Assembly (NCBI GenBank): GCA_034508935.3
Contig: CM067455.1
Span: forward strand, 3,664,464 to 3,728,463
DNA from: Berghia stephanieae
Taxonomy: Eukaryota; Mollusca; Gastropoda; Nudibranchia; Aeolidiidae
DNA: 64,000 nucleotides
Reading direction: 5' to 3'
Part shown: piece after piece, positions 39,164-51,685 of the stretch
Position numbering within the stretch: the first letter of the stretch is position 1
How the letters are laid out: each line of letters begins with the position of its first letter
The notes under the pieces: model-generated
What the model saw: only the letters and a program-made list of their open reading frames with translations
Told to the model about the DNA's origin: nothing
Database searches by the model: none
Translations under genes and position numbers: made by a program

Positions 39164-40256
39164 TATTATTGGTACTGATCGATGACTAGTACATTAACCA
39201 TTGACAAAAAGATTATTGGTGCTGATCGATAAATAGTACATTAACCATTGACAAAAAGATTATTGGTGCTGATCGATAAATAGTACATTAACCATTGACA
39301 AAAAGATTATTGGTGCTGATCGATAAATAGTACATTAACCATTGACAAAAAGATTATTGGTGCTGATCGATAAATAGTACATTAACCATTGACAAAAAGA
39401 TTATTGGTGCTGATCGATAAATAGTACATTAACCATTGACAAAAAGATTATTGGTGCTGATCGATAAATAGTACATTAACCATTGACAAAAAGATTATTG
39501 GTGCTGATCGATGACTAGTACATTAACCATTGACAAAAAGATTATTGGTGCTGATCGATGACTAGTACATTAACCATTGACAAAAAGATTATTGGTGCTG
39601 ATCGATGACTAGTACATTAACCATTGACAAAAAGATTATTGGTGCTGATCGATAAATAGTACATTAACCATTGACAAAAAGATTATTGGTGCTGATCGAT
39701 AAATAGTACATTAACCATTGACAAAAAGATTATTGGTGCTGATCGATAAATAGTACATTAACCATTGACAAAAAGATTATTGGTGCTGATCGATAAATAG
39801 TACATTAACCATTGACAAAAAGATTATTGGTGCTGATCGATAAATAGTACATTAACCATTGACAAAAAGATTATTGGTGCTGATCGATAAATAGTACATT
39901 AACCATTGACAAAAAGATTATTGGTGCTGATCGATGACTAGTACATTAACCATTGACAAAAAGATTATTGGTGCTGATCGATAAATAGTACATTAACCAT
40001 TGACAAAAAGATTATTGGTGCTGATCGATAAATAGTACATTAACCATTGACAAAAAGATTATTGGTACTGATCGATGACTAGTACATTAACCATTGACAA
40101 AAAGATTATTGGTGCTGATCGATAAATAGTACATTAACCATTGACAAAAAGATTATTGGTGCTGATCGATAAATAGTACATTAACCATTGACAAAAAGAT
40201 AATTGGTGCTGATCGATAAATAGTACAATGACCATTCAGAAAAAAGATTATTGTAA
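39164..40256. repeat. 47-bp satellite B, about 23 units
   Basis: Units run attattggtgctgatcgata ... ttgacaaaaag with a period of 47 bp (attattggt at 39,212, next at 39,259). Two main variants alternate irregularly: gataaatagt and gatgactagt. The first and one later unit have ggtactgatc. There is no sequence similarity to satellite A despite the same period. The last unit is degenerate. Confidence 0.97.
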
Positions 40257-40732
40257 GCGATATATATGACTTCCGAAAGTTCTCGTGCTAATGGAAACTA
40301 CTCAAATATTCCCTCAACTAACCCAAAGAAAAAATAAAACCTAGTATCTTTTATAACCCTAATAGGCAAAACAAACACCCTAGCACCTTTACTTATGACC
40401 ATCCCTAATAGAAAAAAAAAATCCTCCGACGTCGAGCTAACCCTGATAGAAAAAAAAAACCTAGGATTTCTTTCAATACTTCACAAAATAAAATGGCGAC
40501 GGAAAATCAAAACAACGGTCGTAATAGGAAAGTTTAAACTTTCACTAATCTATCAAGGTTTGTTTTAGAGTTTTTAAAATTCGACAAAGATCCACGGTGA
40601 AAATACAAATTGAAAGAAATGCCAGCACGGGGAGCTTTCGGAAGGCCTCCCCTCCGGACGGCTTCGGGAAAGCTTCGGACAGCTCTGAGGGCCTCCGGAT
40701 GGCTTGAGAATGCTTTAGGTGACCTCCGGGTA

Positions 40733-40854
40733 GTGCCGCACGGGTTTTGGTTATCGAGAACAGTAACACCAGGAACATAACTCAACCAGGAACATTTACC
40801 AGGAACATTTACCAGGAACCTCCACCAGGAACAAGTTCCTGGTCATGTTACTGT

Positions 40855-40930
<76 letters not shown>

Positions 40931-41175
40931 AACCAGCCTACATCCCTCCCTCCAGTCTGAACCTCTCGTCTGTCTGTGGTTGGTACCACAAACACGAGTA
41001 CGCACACCGTACCCGTGCCATCTATGCACCGTACTACTTAGGACATGACTGATACGAAACTCTCTTCGACCGGAACAATCGCTCCAATTTCGACCAGGAA
41101 CAGGTTCCGTACCAGGAACAACGCCACCAGGAACACAATCGTACCAGGGACATGAACATGTTCCGAATGCCCGCC
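40733..41175 (+). mobile_element. ACCAGGAACA-rich dispersed element
   Basis: Between gtgccgcacgggttttgg and gttccgaatgcccgccgc are about ten copies of accaggaac(a), two self-complementary ggaac/gttcc points, and a (GT)n(AG)n tract (40,859-40,926). A shorter copy without most of the GT/AG tract lies inverted at 59,712-60,107. No open frame is convincing. Confidence 0.6.
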
Positions 41176-41244
41176 GCTACCTCCGGCGGCTTCACTGGGC
41201 ATCCGGAAGGCTCCGGACGGCAATTAGTCGGACCGATCTCCGAC

Positions 41245-42030
41245 ATGCCAAACTGCGAAGCATTCAAACTTGGTTACATTGACAACTGGGCCTTAGTCTA
41301 TCAATCGAAAAACTGGAAAGGGATTGAAGAAGTTCTAAGCAAAGACACCACCCGCCTGAAACAATTCTTTGACAAGTGGTACCTAAAAATGAACACAATC
41401 AAAACATTATCCACAAACTTCCACTTGAATAATCGAGAGGCAACAAAAGAATTGAAGATCACAGTCGGTAACTCAATACTACCCTCAGCCCCCAATTCTA
41501 AATACATCGGCATCACATTGGACAGACAGCAAACACATTGAGGGAACTGCAATTAAAATCTCAAAAAAGAAACAGCTGGGTGATACAACTCGAAAGTACC
41601 ACCCGGGGAGCCTCACCACGGGTACTGAGAACGTCTGTGCTACAGTGTGAGATGATGATCCCACATGTAAACCGCATTGACATCCGATTAAGAGAATCAA
41701 TGAGAATAATAAGAGGATGTCTCAAATCAACTCCAACTCAGTGGCTCCCAACACTGAGCGGCATTGCACCGCCAAGACTTAGACGACAAGACGCTAATCA
41801 AAGAATGCATGCAAGAATCGATGAAGCCAGAGATAACACGGCTATTAAAAAAAAAATAATCATAAAAGGAGCACATTTAACAACAAGGCTCAAACCGAGA
41901 AGACCTTTCCACCTAACACAAATGGTAGACTTCAACGTGGAAGATAACCGGAGAAAAATATGGAACAGGGAAACATAATAAAATATCCCACCAAAAGAAT
42001 GCCTGCATTCCACAATGCCTGGAAATACTG
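41245..42030 (+). mobile_element. LINE fragment (jockey/CR1-type RT C-terminus)
   Basis: It starts inside the reverse transcriptase: WALVYQSKNWKGIEEVLSKD, FFDKWYLKMNTIKT, NSKYIGITLDRQ, then after one frameshift near 41,530 SWVIQLESTTRGASPRVLRT, SMRIIRGCLKSTPTQWLP and SGIAPPRLRRQ. It lacks the catalytic YxDD, the 5' half and a tail. The 3' end is cut where the 49,745-type segment begins. A small deletion replaces the expected CAPVW region. Confidence 0.85.
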
Positions 42031-42719
42031 GGTTTCCATATATATATCAAGGAATTTACCCAATGGAAACCGTACGGTGCTCTTATTGGCTAACCAACCA
42101 GCGGCCTCGATGAGAAAAATATCCGCCATTGAGACGTTGGCTGGGAATCGCGTTACTATAGTAAACAAGCGCTGATCGGCCGTTCATGAAAACAAGTTGC
42201 TGCTCGCTCGTTTAACTCAAAATTATTAAAAACGATCTCTCTAAAATGATATAAATGTGACTTCTTAAAGTTTTCTTCACGGTCAAAACCACACAACATT
42301 CTATTAATGATTACGTCCGAGGCAAAAAGGAATATTGACAGGTCGACCGAGAGTTGAACTCGTGAGACGACAAACATCAATGCGAAGTGTAGCGAAAGTC
42401 AAGCTATTGTTTGTCTTGTCCTGTTCTATATAGAGAAAGGGATAAATAGTATAGCCTCGTGTGTGAGTGGTTGCGTGTCATAGTCATGTTTTTAAATTGT
42501 TTCTGTTGTTTATGTGTGTAGTGATGACTCTCTCACACTCAATTTCAATGCGAAAGAGGAATTCCCGCACACAAGAAAGGGGAATTGGGGTGGTATTTGG
42601 CATACATATTGTATAGTATCTAGTTCTAAATAGATAACTGATTAGAATTATATTATGATATATAAACACAATGCCAAATACAATTCCGAAGTTTCCTTAT
42701 TTCAAATGAAGTAAAGGTC

Positions 42720-43785
42720 CAAAACCTAATGGTAGTGATTATAGTACTGGTGTTAGTGAGGTGATGTGGTGTTGGTGGTGGTTGTAGTTGTAGTAGTAAT
42801 AGTGATGATGATGTGGTGGTGGTGATGATTGTAGTTGTTGTAGTAGTGGTAGTGATGATAATGTGGTGGTGGTTGTAGTTGTAGTAGTAGTGGTAATGGT
42901 AATGATATGGTGGTGGTGGTGGTTGTAGTAGTAGTGGTCGTGATGATGATGTGGTGGTGGTGTTTGTAGTAGTAGTGGTAATGATGCGGCTATGTGGTCT
43001 AGTGGTATGACACTCGCTTTCGGATCGGAAGGTCCTGGGTTCGAGCCTCGCGCTCGGCGCATAGCTGAGTCCTTGGAAAAGGCTCTTTACTCACATTCTC
43101 TCACCGTACTCAGGTGTAAAATGAGTACCTGGCCGTTAACAGAGTTGTCTTTGTCCGAAAAATTGTAATATCGCCTAACATGCGTCATGTCCCGTCCTAC
43201 ATGTTAAATGTTGACCAGGGACCCATTGTAAAGCGCATTGAGCACATTTAGTAGATATTGCACTATATAAAGCTCAATTTTTAAAAAAATATTTCAATGA
43301 TGATGATATGGTGGTGGTGGTTCCAGTAGTAGTAGTGGTAGTGATGATAATGTGGTGGTGGTTGTAGTTGTAGTAGTATTGATAGTGATGATGATGTGGT
43401 GGTGGTTGTAGTAGTAGTGGTAGTGATGATTATGTGCTGGTGGTGGTTCAGTAGTGGTAGTGATAATGATGTGGTGCTGGTGGTTGTGGTAGTAGTGGTA
43501 GTGATGCTATTGTGGTGGTGGTTGTAGTAGTTGAGGTAGTGATGATGTGGTGGTGGTTGTAGTAGTAGTGGTGGTGGTGGTTGTGGTAGTAGTGGTAATG
43601 ATGACGATGTGATTGTGGTGATTGTAGTAGGAGTGGTAGTGATGATGATGTGCTGGTGGTGGTGTAGTAGTAGTGGTAGTGATAATGATGTGGGGCTGGT
43701 GGTTGTAGTAGTTGTGTTAGTGATGATATTGTGGTGGTGGTTGTAGTAGTAGATGATGTGGTGGTTGGAAAACACATTACAGGTT
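42720..43785. repeat. GTAGTGGTAGTGATGATG-type triplet-rich tract
   Basis: Degenerate runs of gtagtagtggtagtgatgat and gtggtggttgtag, interrupted by one SINE-A. Related tracts lie at 50,050-51,600 (direct) and 52,400-53,460 (inverted). The histidine/threonine/tyrosine-rich frames are compositional. Confidence 0.93.
42985..43288 (+). mobile_element. SINE-A, complete copy
   Basis: The best-preserved type: a tRNA-like head gcggctatgtggtctagtgg (A box) and gggttcgagcctc (B box), then gcatagctgagtccttgg, ctcaccgtactcaggtgt, gtcatgtcccgtcctacatg, and a tail ending attgcactatataaagctc with an A/T-run. It is about 300 bp long and sits in the middle of the triplet tract. Confidence 0.93.
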
Positions 43786-43900
43786 ATTATAATACATGAT
43801 TACACACATTCTCTAACTTCATTTTTTGACAGCTTCATTGTGCCATAAATATACGCAACAGTTCTGAAACATTTTATTGTGGATTTTGATATTGTTTGTT

Positions 43901-44000
43901 NNNNNNNNNNNNNNNNNNNNNNNNNNNNNNNNNNNNNNNNNNNNNNNNNNNNNNNNNNNNNNNNNNNNNNNNNNNNNNNNNNNNNNNNNNNNNNNNNNNN
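43901..44000. other. Assembly gap (100 N)
   Basis: Exactly 100 N, the conventional size for an unknown gap. The last bases before it (gatattgtttgtt) match the palindrome arm at 51,901-51,913; the sequence after it does not continue that arm. Confidence 0.99.
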
Positions 44001-46433
44001 CTAACAAAATTTAGATCAGTGGTGATGTCAATGATTTATTAATTGGAAATCCCCACCACATCACTGCTCATAAGGAATACACAATTTTGTAACAAGTCAA
44101 AGATTTTCTCCTGTATAATCACAGATGGTTGCCCCTTAATCAACCATCTGGATATCCTATTAATCGACCATTTGCTTACACATTGATCCTGAGCTGAAGC
44201 TATCAAGTGACCCACTGGGACAACCGGAGAATGACTAAGCGGCCCCTCCATGTAATAAACAACCCTAGCGCCGCCACCAGTCATAGGAAGTCCGCCACCA
44301 GTCACATCCAACATCTACCAAACAGATCAGGAACCAATTATAATAATTTCAGCAACGGAAAAATGAAGAGAGGATAATTAACTACCTAACTTTAATTAAT
44401 TAAAATGTACTATTATTATTTTGGCTAATTATGTGTTAACGTGTTTTTGTTTGAGGCTATTTTGTTGATTTCTATTAAAGTATTTCTGCTTTAACGGGGA
44501 TTAATACTTACCTTCTGAACCTATCTATCCATATTTAACGTGCCAAAAATCTACTACTATTACCTGTCATGGTCTCAAGTGAGTAAAGAGCTACTCGACT
44601 ATGCATAAAGATATATGTAGAATGAGGCCCCAGAATTTACTAGTTACTATAAATGAAAAACAATTAACGATTTGTTTACAATGAAATAAAAATAATGATG
44701 AAATTTAATTAAAAGAGATAAACAGTGATCGTGGCAGTTACAAATAGAGATGTGAAATATTACGTAACTTATGATAATATGTCAGGTTCGTAAGTTTACG
44801 TTTCCAGGCAGTTGACAGGCTTGGATGATATATTCGTCTGATAACAGGCTCGGGCTCGTAAAATTCCACTTCCAGGCAATTGGTAAGGGGTTATTGTGTA
44901 ATTCTTTGACAGCGGGCTCGGGTTTGATCCTTGAAGATTATACAATCAAAGTTAAAAGCTCCGGCGTCTTAATGGTGTAGATATAATATCTACAAAGTCC
45001 CAAAATATAAAATCTTCCAGTATATATAAGGAATAGAGCGACTGGCCGTCGGCATAGATTGTGGAGAGAAGTGAGTGTCGAATGTTAGACCTATCAGCTT
45101 TTATAATAAGTGGCTACGTGACAGAATGTAGAACGAAAAGTATTCACTAATTAGAAATTAATTCGAGGGAAGGCTATAAAAGGAAAGACGATCTAATATT
45201 AGAAGGTAAAGTTTATCTAAGCCTACCGAAATATAACTGGAGTGAGATGAATTCAGTTCTTAATAAAATAAAATTTAATAAGATAATTGTGAACAACCTT
45301 TACTGTGACATTACCTATTTCCTTAAACTTAAAATTTTCTTCCTATCTGTCGAGTGGTCAGGAACTTTAACCCAACTATAACAGGGTATAAGAGGCACCA
45401 GACGACTTATGTCTTTGGAGAAAACGATCTCACTCCTATTTGTCTATAATTACTTGCCACTTCTCCTACATAGACACGACAGTGGTTGGTCTTGGGGACA
45501 AATGACAAAAATGGCTTCCAACCGAGAAAGATGACATTCCACCGTGTCAGCCTTATGTGCTGATCAATCACCAAGAGGATAAGTAAGAAAGTAACCACCT
45601 TAGATATTAATTCATTCATTGAATGTAATGTTGGATTTGTTATCTGTCACTGCCTGTGTAAGTACTGCAATGTTATGGGCATTACTTTCCCTGACCTCGC
45701 GACCAATGACGTCCCATATGTTGCTTGAGAGTGAGAAAGTTTGGGCGATCTCGCAGGCTACGGTAGAACGTAGAGCATTAAAGATCTGCTCATACCATAA
45801 AGTCTCGACAAATATCTGCCCATTCAAAACGAAGACGTCCGTACTTCTGGGTCAAAACATAACTGACCTAATTTGGCTTTCTGCATTTTAACCCGTCCTC
45901 TTTTAAATATCTCCAAACTGATAGTTTATATTGAATGATATTCAGCTCCCTGGTCATCACTACTGGAATGGGTCAAAATGGAAACGTTCAAGAAGTGGGG
46001 TTTTTTTTTTTCATTTCCATTTGTTTTTCTTTTCCGTCCACGCCTAGGTCTCTCGTGCACACTCCCAGTTGTATTTTCCCCTTGCACTAATCAAACGGTA
46101 GAGAAGTTGATGATAATCCAGGTTTACCTCTGACGTCGTGTTGATGCACGACGCAGAAAAGCAGAATGTTAAATGCCGTCTTTTTGATGACTACGATGTT
46201 ACTAGTGTGCATCTGTGTGAGTGTGTCTATGTCAATATTGTATTGTTATAAATGTGTAACCAAATGACAAATTGCCACTTTTTAGGACAATAAAGATTTA
46301 TTATTATTATCATCATAATTTTATTATTTTGCAATGTGACATGTTGATGCATCATCTTATTACATAGAGGAATATCTAGAGTCAAATTTTTCATTATGTC
46401 AGAGCTTTCAAAGAAAGTTATAGTTTTCATGGT
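44001..46433. other. Mostly single-copy sequence, no confident gene
   Basis: A minus-strand stretch at 44,180-44,309 (acceptor ggtag, donor tgt|gtaagc) encodes MLDVTGGGLPMTGGGARVVY and further residues, a possible exon but unconfirmed. Short overlapping frames at 45,400-45,900 on both strands are unrecognised. A GACAATAAAG + ATT retroelement 3' end lies at 46,283-46,310. Confidence 0.45.
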
Positions 46434-46643
46434 GAGAAAAATATGGTATGGAGAAGTGCCAGACGCAAACAGAAAATAAAAAGTCATATGGCTTGATAGC
46501 TCAGTCGGTTGTGCGACCGTTCCCTGTCTTCTCTTTCTAGGTCAGGCGGTGGGTGTCGTGTCAATTAGAATCTGAGATTGGCATTGACCCCGTGACTTTT
46601 TATTCTGTTTTCATCTGACACTTCTCCATACCCTATTTTTCTC
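46434..46643. mobile_element. 210-bp inverted-repeat element with tRNA-like A box
   Basis: Imperfect terminal inverted repeats of about 50 bp: gagaaaaatatggtatggag on the left and, reversed, gagaaaaatagggtatggag on the right, each running on through gaagtg-cag-aaacagaa-taaaaagtca. The interior has gatagctcagtcggttgtgc, a good A box, but no clear B box. Downstream it continues like the 394-bp family (gtccccgctcc). Confidence 0.7.
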
Positions 46644-46901
46644 ATCATTATTCATAGAAGTCCCCGCTCCAAATTTGTTCTGAGTTTTTCATGGTGTACT
46701 TCATTTGTTGATGATTGATCTCATTAATAAATTATAGCGGCTGCAAAAGTGGTGCGTTTGTTATACAGTTTAGTATTTATAATATATTGCATGACAGAAA
46801 GTTCGTTGTATTTACATTATTCATCTTAGTTTATATATATACTATTATCTGTGTAATTTTATAGTGTTTTTACGTCGCGATTTGCATACCTTTACAGCAT
46901 G

Positions 46902-47003
<102 letters not shown>

Positions 47004-47101
47004 TTATAATCTTAACATATACGATTGTCTCTAAAGAAATTTCCTTATTACAATTGAATACAATACCTAATAAAAGCTACACTAAGCCAATATTAAAATA
47101 T

Positions 47102-47281
47102 AAGAAAAAATACCATCCCAAAAAATCAGTTGACTTTGACTGGGGGTTGAGCCTCGGACCTTCGGATTACCGGTCAGACTTGCTACCATTAATGGTATCA
47201 CGTCTGACCGGTAATCAGACGGTCTGATGTTCGATCCCCAGTCAAGGTCGACTGATTTTTTGGGATGTTTTTTTTTTCTTG
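47102..47281. repeat. 180-bp palindrome of two tRNA-like halves
   Basis: Arms of about 80 bp meet at taccattaatggta (about 47,184-47,197). Each arm carries a B-box-like sequence (right arm gttcgatccccagtcaa; left arm reversed gctcaacccccagtcaa) and ends in the tgattttttgggatg block. A tctttatcttacaacggtgc tail follows at 47,325, as in the 394-bp family. Confidence 0.75.
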
Positions 47282-47934
47282 TATTTTTCTTCCTTGCTTT
47301 GCCTGGCACCTTTCATACACACTTGTTCAGTTCTTTATCTTACAACGGTGCCTGCTCCTTAATTAATTTCTTAATTCAATAGTATGGCATTGTGTGTCTT
47401 GTGATAAATAACTGATAGTATAAGAATGGTATAAAGTACAGGATATAAATCCTAAAATAAACAGACATTACTTATCAAATTCAAAGTTAAGATGATCTAA
47501 TTCCTTATGATTAGAAGGAATAAATTACAATGTGAAATTGAATGTAAGCTTCAATTTAATATACAAAAACAGATAGAATGGACGTTTTTGGTTTCCTCTT
47601 TATCAACAAACAGGATGAATGAAACACTACAGATGAATGAGATGATGTGGTAGTGGCGCTGTTATAATGAATAAAGTAATTAAATTGAAGCTTACATTCA
47701 ATTTCACATTGTTATTTATTTCTTCGAGCTTCGAGCAGCAAAAGTTACATATGATTAGAAGGGGTGTATCTATTATTATCATTATTATGATATCATGAAA
47801 ACTTCGAGTGTTTCCTCACCTATACAAGAATCCCACTGTGATCTGTGTCTATCTCACAGCCTATACCAAATAGACCATCTATATAAGGTCTGTATTTTTC
47901 TGGCAGCATCGATTAATAAATCAATAAAGATAAT

Positions 47935-47960
47935 AATATAATAATAATAAAAAATAATAA

Positions 47961-48002
<42 letters not shown>
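47935..48002. repeat. (AAT)n microsatellite
   Basis: Interrupted then pure AAT triplets, followed by a short SINE-A-like tail fragment on the minus strand (gcgctc ... gggcactttaca). Confidence 0.9.
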
Positions 48003-48003
<1 letters not shown>

Positions 48004-48265
48004 TACACACAGCGCTCATTCTCGTGTAAAACACAAGCTCTGGGCACTTTACAATATAAATTATCAATTTTAAGTGAAAAAAAAAATTCATAGCCAAATC
48101 AAGGATTCATAGAGTCAATAAAAACAAATACAGTAAAAATTCAGTAAAAATCAAATGTTCGCTGTCAAAAACGAAACATTGTTAATAGGATTCATATTAT
48201 TCTGAATCCCTCGTCACGCAAAGTCTAATTATTATGTGATTGTCTCGACGTGCAATTATTTTCAT

Positions 48266-48503
48266 ATATGTGACCCTCCGTCTCAAAACGGTATTATGTC
48301 GGGATGATTCATACCCAAAAATGTAAATTTAGAGGTAAAATGATGAGAAATTGGACCTTAGAAGTTTTGAAAAGCGATAAGTAGTATTTATATTCAGCCA
48401 TGACGTAGAGGCAGTAACCCCAAGTTTGATACTTGTGGATATGAATTCAATTTCCCTGAGTGTATCCCGACATAATACCGCTTTGAGACGGTGGGTCACA
48501 TAT
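48266..48503. mobile_element. MITE family M, copy 1 (about 40-bp TIRs)
   Basis: The left end atatgtgaccctccgtctca is continued by aaacggtattatgtcgggat. The right end is its near-perfect reverse (atcccgacataatacc, then gctttgagacggtgggtcac). The 238-bp element has no coding capacity. TA/AT borders suggest a Tc1/mariner- or similar TA-targeting source. This copy has the best-kept ends of the three. Confidence 0.85.
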
Positions 48504-49680
48504 TATGAATAAGTCGGATTTTCACGATCAATAATAACACGTATGCCAATCATTTTGTGATTGTCACAATCGATAACAATTTCATTTGGAATAATATTTT
48601 TCAATTACTGCATTTTACTTTATCGATTGTTACCCTATCTGTGGTAAAGTATTATTGCTAATGTCAATTTTGTTATTATGCTAAACATTAAAATTGGATT
48701 TTCCCCAAAACTAAAGTGGTACATCAGTTACGGTATTTTATTCAGTTATTGCCTTGTTATCAGAGCCAATTTCATGTAGGCGGACTAGATTTAGTTATTT
48801 AGTAGTCTAGTAAATGACTTGCTAGCCTTAAGCCTAAGCGGAGCATGTGCCTAAAAATCGGATTGCAAGAACGTTTTCTAGTCTCTGACTAGCTAGGCTC
48901 TTGCTTAGAAGTGGCATTATAATGACGGTGTCTAATTCGGCTGTTTTGTGCTCGTAGCATCAATCTTTCTAGTGCACGATGGCAAATTGAACGAAAAAAA
49001 AAACAACAAAAAAAAAAAAACCAACAAAGAAAAAAAAAACAAAAACAAACAAAACAAAACAAAAAAAAAAAAAAAAAAAAAAAAAAAACAACCCAGAAAG
49101 TATGTTCTCATGAATCATGCTATTTCAATCAATTACAATGCCATTAGAATAATTTTTGTCTCCACTATACTTTATATTCGTGTTATTTAAAAAAAAAACA
49201 CTTTTTTTGTTTATTTTTTAATTTGAAGCGAACCTTCCACTTTGAGTCTCCGTTCACTAGTAACTCGCGAGCCGATTAGATTAGCGTTTTTCTTTTTTGT
49301 TTGGTTTTTACTCACCAAATTGTGTAGGTACTTTTGTCGATCTGCATTTATCTTACAGTTTTATTCGCCTTCAGCCAGTGTCAATAGCAACAGAATACTT
49401 TTGCCTCGAGCATTCGTAACCGATGTATTTTCCTTTCGAATCGAAGCTCTCTCAATTGAAAAAATAATAAATCTCAATCTAAAAATAGCTGCTATCTTGT
49501 CGACGCTATGATGTATCCTACTAACTAGTCTCAGACTAAGCTTGAACTTGGCCAAACTTAGTCAGAAGATGCCGTGATTTTAGTTTTGGACTTGCTTAGT
49601 TAGCTCGCATAAAATCAAATTTTTCAAGTCCTTGACTATAGTCATGCGCCAGTCCGCGTTCATGGAAACGGGTTGGTTTA
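48504..49680. other. No recognisable gene; A-rich tract
   Basis: An A-rich, C-interrupted tract occupies 48,995-49,095 and produces a Lys/Asn-rich frame of no significance. The motif gactagctagg/ctagtctcagacta recurs loosely near 48,800-48,900 and 49,520-49,560. Confidence 0.5.
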
Positions 49681-49682
49681 TA

Positions 49683-49756
<74 letters not shown>

Positions 49757-49760
49757 TATC
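49680..49760. repeat. (TA)n microsatellite
   Basis: About 38 TA units with one break. It marks the left end of the 4.3-kb palindrome. Confidence 0.97.
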
Positions 49761-50320
49761 AAGGAATTTACCCAATGGAAACCGTACGGTGCTCTTATTG
49801 GCTAACCAACCAGCGGCCTCGATGAGAAAAATATCCGCCATTGAGACATGGGCTGGGAATCGCGTTACTGTAGTAAACAAGCGCTGATCGGCCGTTCATG
49901 AAATCTAAGAAAATAACTTTCTGCTCGCTCGTTTAACTCAAAATTATTCAAAACGATGTCTCTAAAATGATATAAATGTGACTTTTTAAGATTTTCTTCA
50001 CGGTCAAAACCACACAACATTCTATTAATGATTACGTCCTAGGCAATAAGGTCAGACAATGATGTGGTGGGGGTGATGATTGTAGTTGTAGTAGTAGTGG
50101 TAGTGATGATGATGTGGTGGTGGTTGTAGTTGTAGTAGTTGTGGTAATGGTAATGTATGGTGGTGGTGGTGGTTGTAGTAGTAGTAGTGGTCGTGATGAT
50201 GATGTGGTGGTGGTTGTAGTAGTAGTGGTCGTGATGATGATGTGGTGGTGGTGGTTGTAGTAGTAGTGGTCGTGATGATGATGTGGTGGTGGTGGTTGTA
50301 GTAGTAGTGGTAATGATGCG

Positions 50321-50622
50321 GCTATGTGGTCTAGTAGTAGGACACTCGCTTTCGGATCGGAAGGTCCTGGGTTCGAGCCTCGCGCTCGGCGCATAGTTGA
50401 GTCCTAGGAAAAGGCTCTTTACTCACATTCTCTCACCGTACTCAGGTGTAAAATTAGTACCTGGCCGTTAACAGAGTTGTCAATGTCCGAAAAAATGTAA
50501 TATCGCCTAACAGGCGTCATGTTCCGTCCTACATGTTAAATGTTGACCAGGGACCCCTTGTAAAGCGCTTTGAGCACATTTAGTAGATATTGCACTATAT
50601 AAAGCTCAATTTAAAAAAATGT
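50321..50622 (+). mobile_element. SINE-A, complete copy
   Basis: Same position within the triplet tract as the copy at 42,985, so it was duplicated with the arm. The head has one change in the A-box region (ggtctagtagtaggac). Confidence 0.92.
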
Positions 50623-51685
50623 ATATTTCAATGATGATGATATGGTAGTGGTGGTTGCAGTAGTAGTGGTAGTGATGATAATGTGGTGGTGGTTGTAGTT
50701 GTAGTAGTAGTGATAGTGATGATGATGTGGTGGTGGTTGTAGTAGTAGTGGTAGTGATGATGATGTGGTGGTGGTGGTTGTAGTAGTAGTTGTAATGGTG
50801 ATGATATGGTGGTGGTGGTGGTTGCAGTAGTAGTGGTAGTGATGACGATGTGGTTGTGGGGGTTGTAGTAGTAGTGGTAATGGTAATGATATGGTGGTGG
50901 TGGTTGTAGTAGTAGTGGCGTGATGACGTTGTGGTTGTGGTGGTTGTAGTAGTAGAGGTAGTGATGATGATGTGCTGGTGGTGATGCAGTAGTGGTAGTG
51001 ATAATGATATGGTGCTAGTGATTGTGGTAGTAGTGGTAGTGATGATATTGTGGTGGTGGTTGTAGTAGTTGAGATAGTGATGATGATGTGGTGGTGGTTG
51101 TAGTAGTGGTGTGGTGGTTAGTAGTAGTGGTAATGGTAATTATATGGTGGCGGGGGTTGCAGTAGTAGTGATAGTGATGACGATGTGGTTTTGGTGGTTT
51201 TAGTAGTAGTGGTAGTGATGATGATGTGCTGGTGGTGGTGTAGTAGTAGTGGTAGTGATAATGATGTGGCCTACTGGTGGTTGTAGTAGTAGTGTTAGTG
51301 ATGATATTGTGGTGGTGGTTGTAGTAGTAGAGGTAGTGATGATGATGTGGTGGTGGTTGTTGCCGTTGTAGTGGTCGTGATGATGATGTGGTGGTGGTGG
51401 TTGTAATAGTGGTGGTAGTGATAGTGTAGTAGTAGTGGTAGTGATGATGATGGAGTGGTGGTCGTTGTAGTGGTGATGATGATGTGGTGGTGGTGTAGTG
51501 GTAGTGATAATGATGCAGTGGTGGTGGTTGTAGTAATTGCGGTAGTGATGAAGTGGTAATGGTGGTTGTAGTAGTAGTGACAGTGATGATGTGGTGGTTG
51601 GAAAACACATTATAGGTTATTATAATACATGATTACACACATTCATTTTTTGACAGCTTCATTGTGCCATAGATATAGATAGTTC

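Larger units (their letters stand above)
40257..42183. other. 1.9-kb block present in only one arm
   Basis: Absent from the right arm at about 54,024. It contains unannotated A-rich sequence, a CCGGAGG-rich family Z end (40,620-40,735), the ACCAGGAACA element, a LINE fragment and the first 140 bp of the segment that also starts the palindrome at 49,745. Confidence 0.75.
37765..43900 (+). repeat. Giant inverted repeat, left arm
   Basis: Order: arm segment 1 inverted (37,765-38,760), family Z plus one tRNA-like unit (38,761-39,163), satellite B (39,164-40,256), a 1.9-kb extra block (40,257-42,183), then 42,184-43,900. Without the extra block, and with the satellite shortened, the same order runs inverted from 55,540 back to 52,260. 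The junction ttgt|tcatgaaaac at about 54,022-54,026 marks the site where the extra block is absent. Confidence 0.88.

Noticed and set aside
45407-45891. Small genes on either strand
   Set aside because: Overlapping frames of 70-90 codons on opposite strands with no known motif and no splice support.
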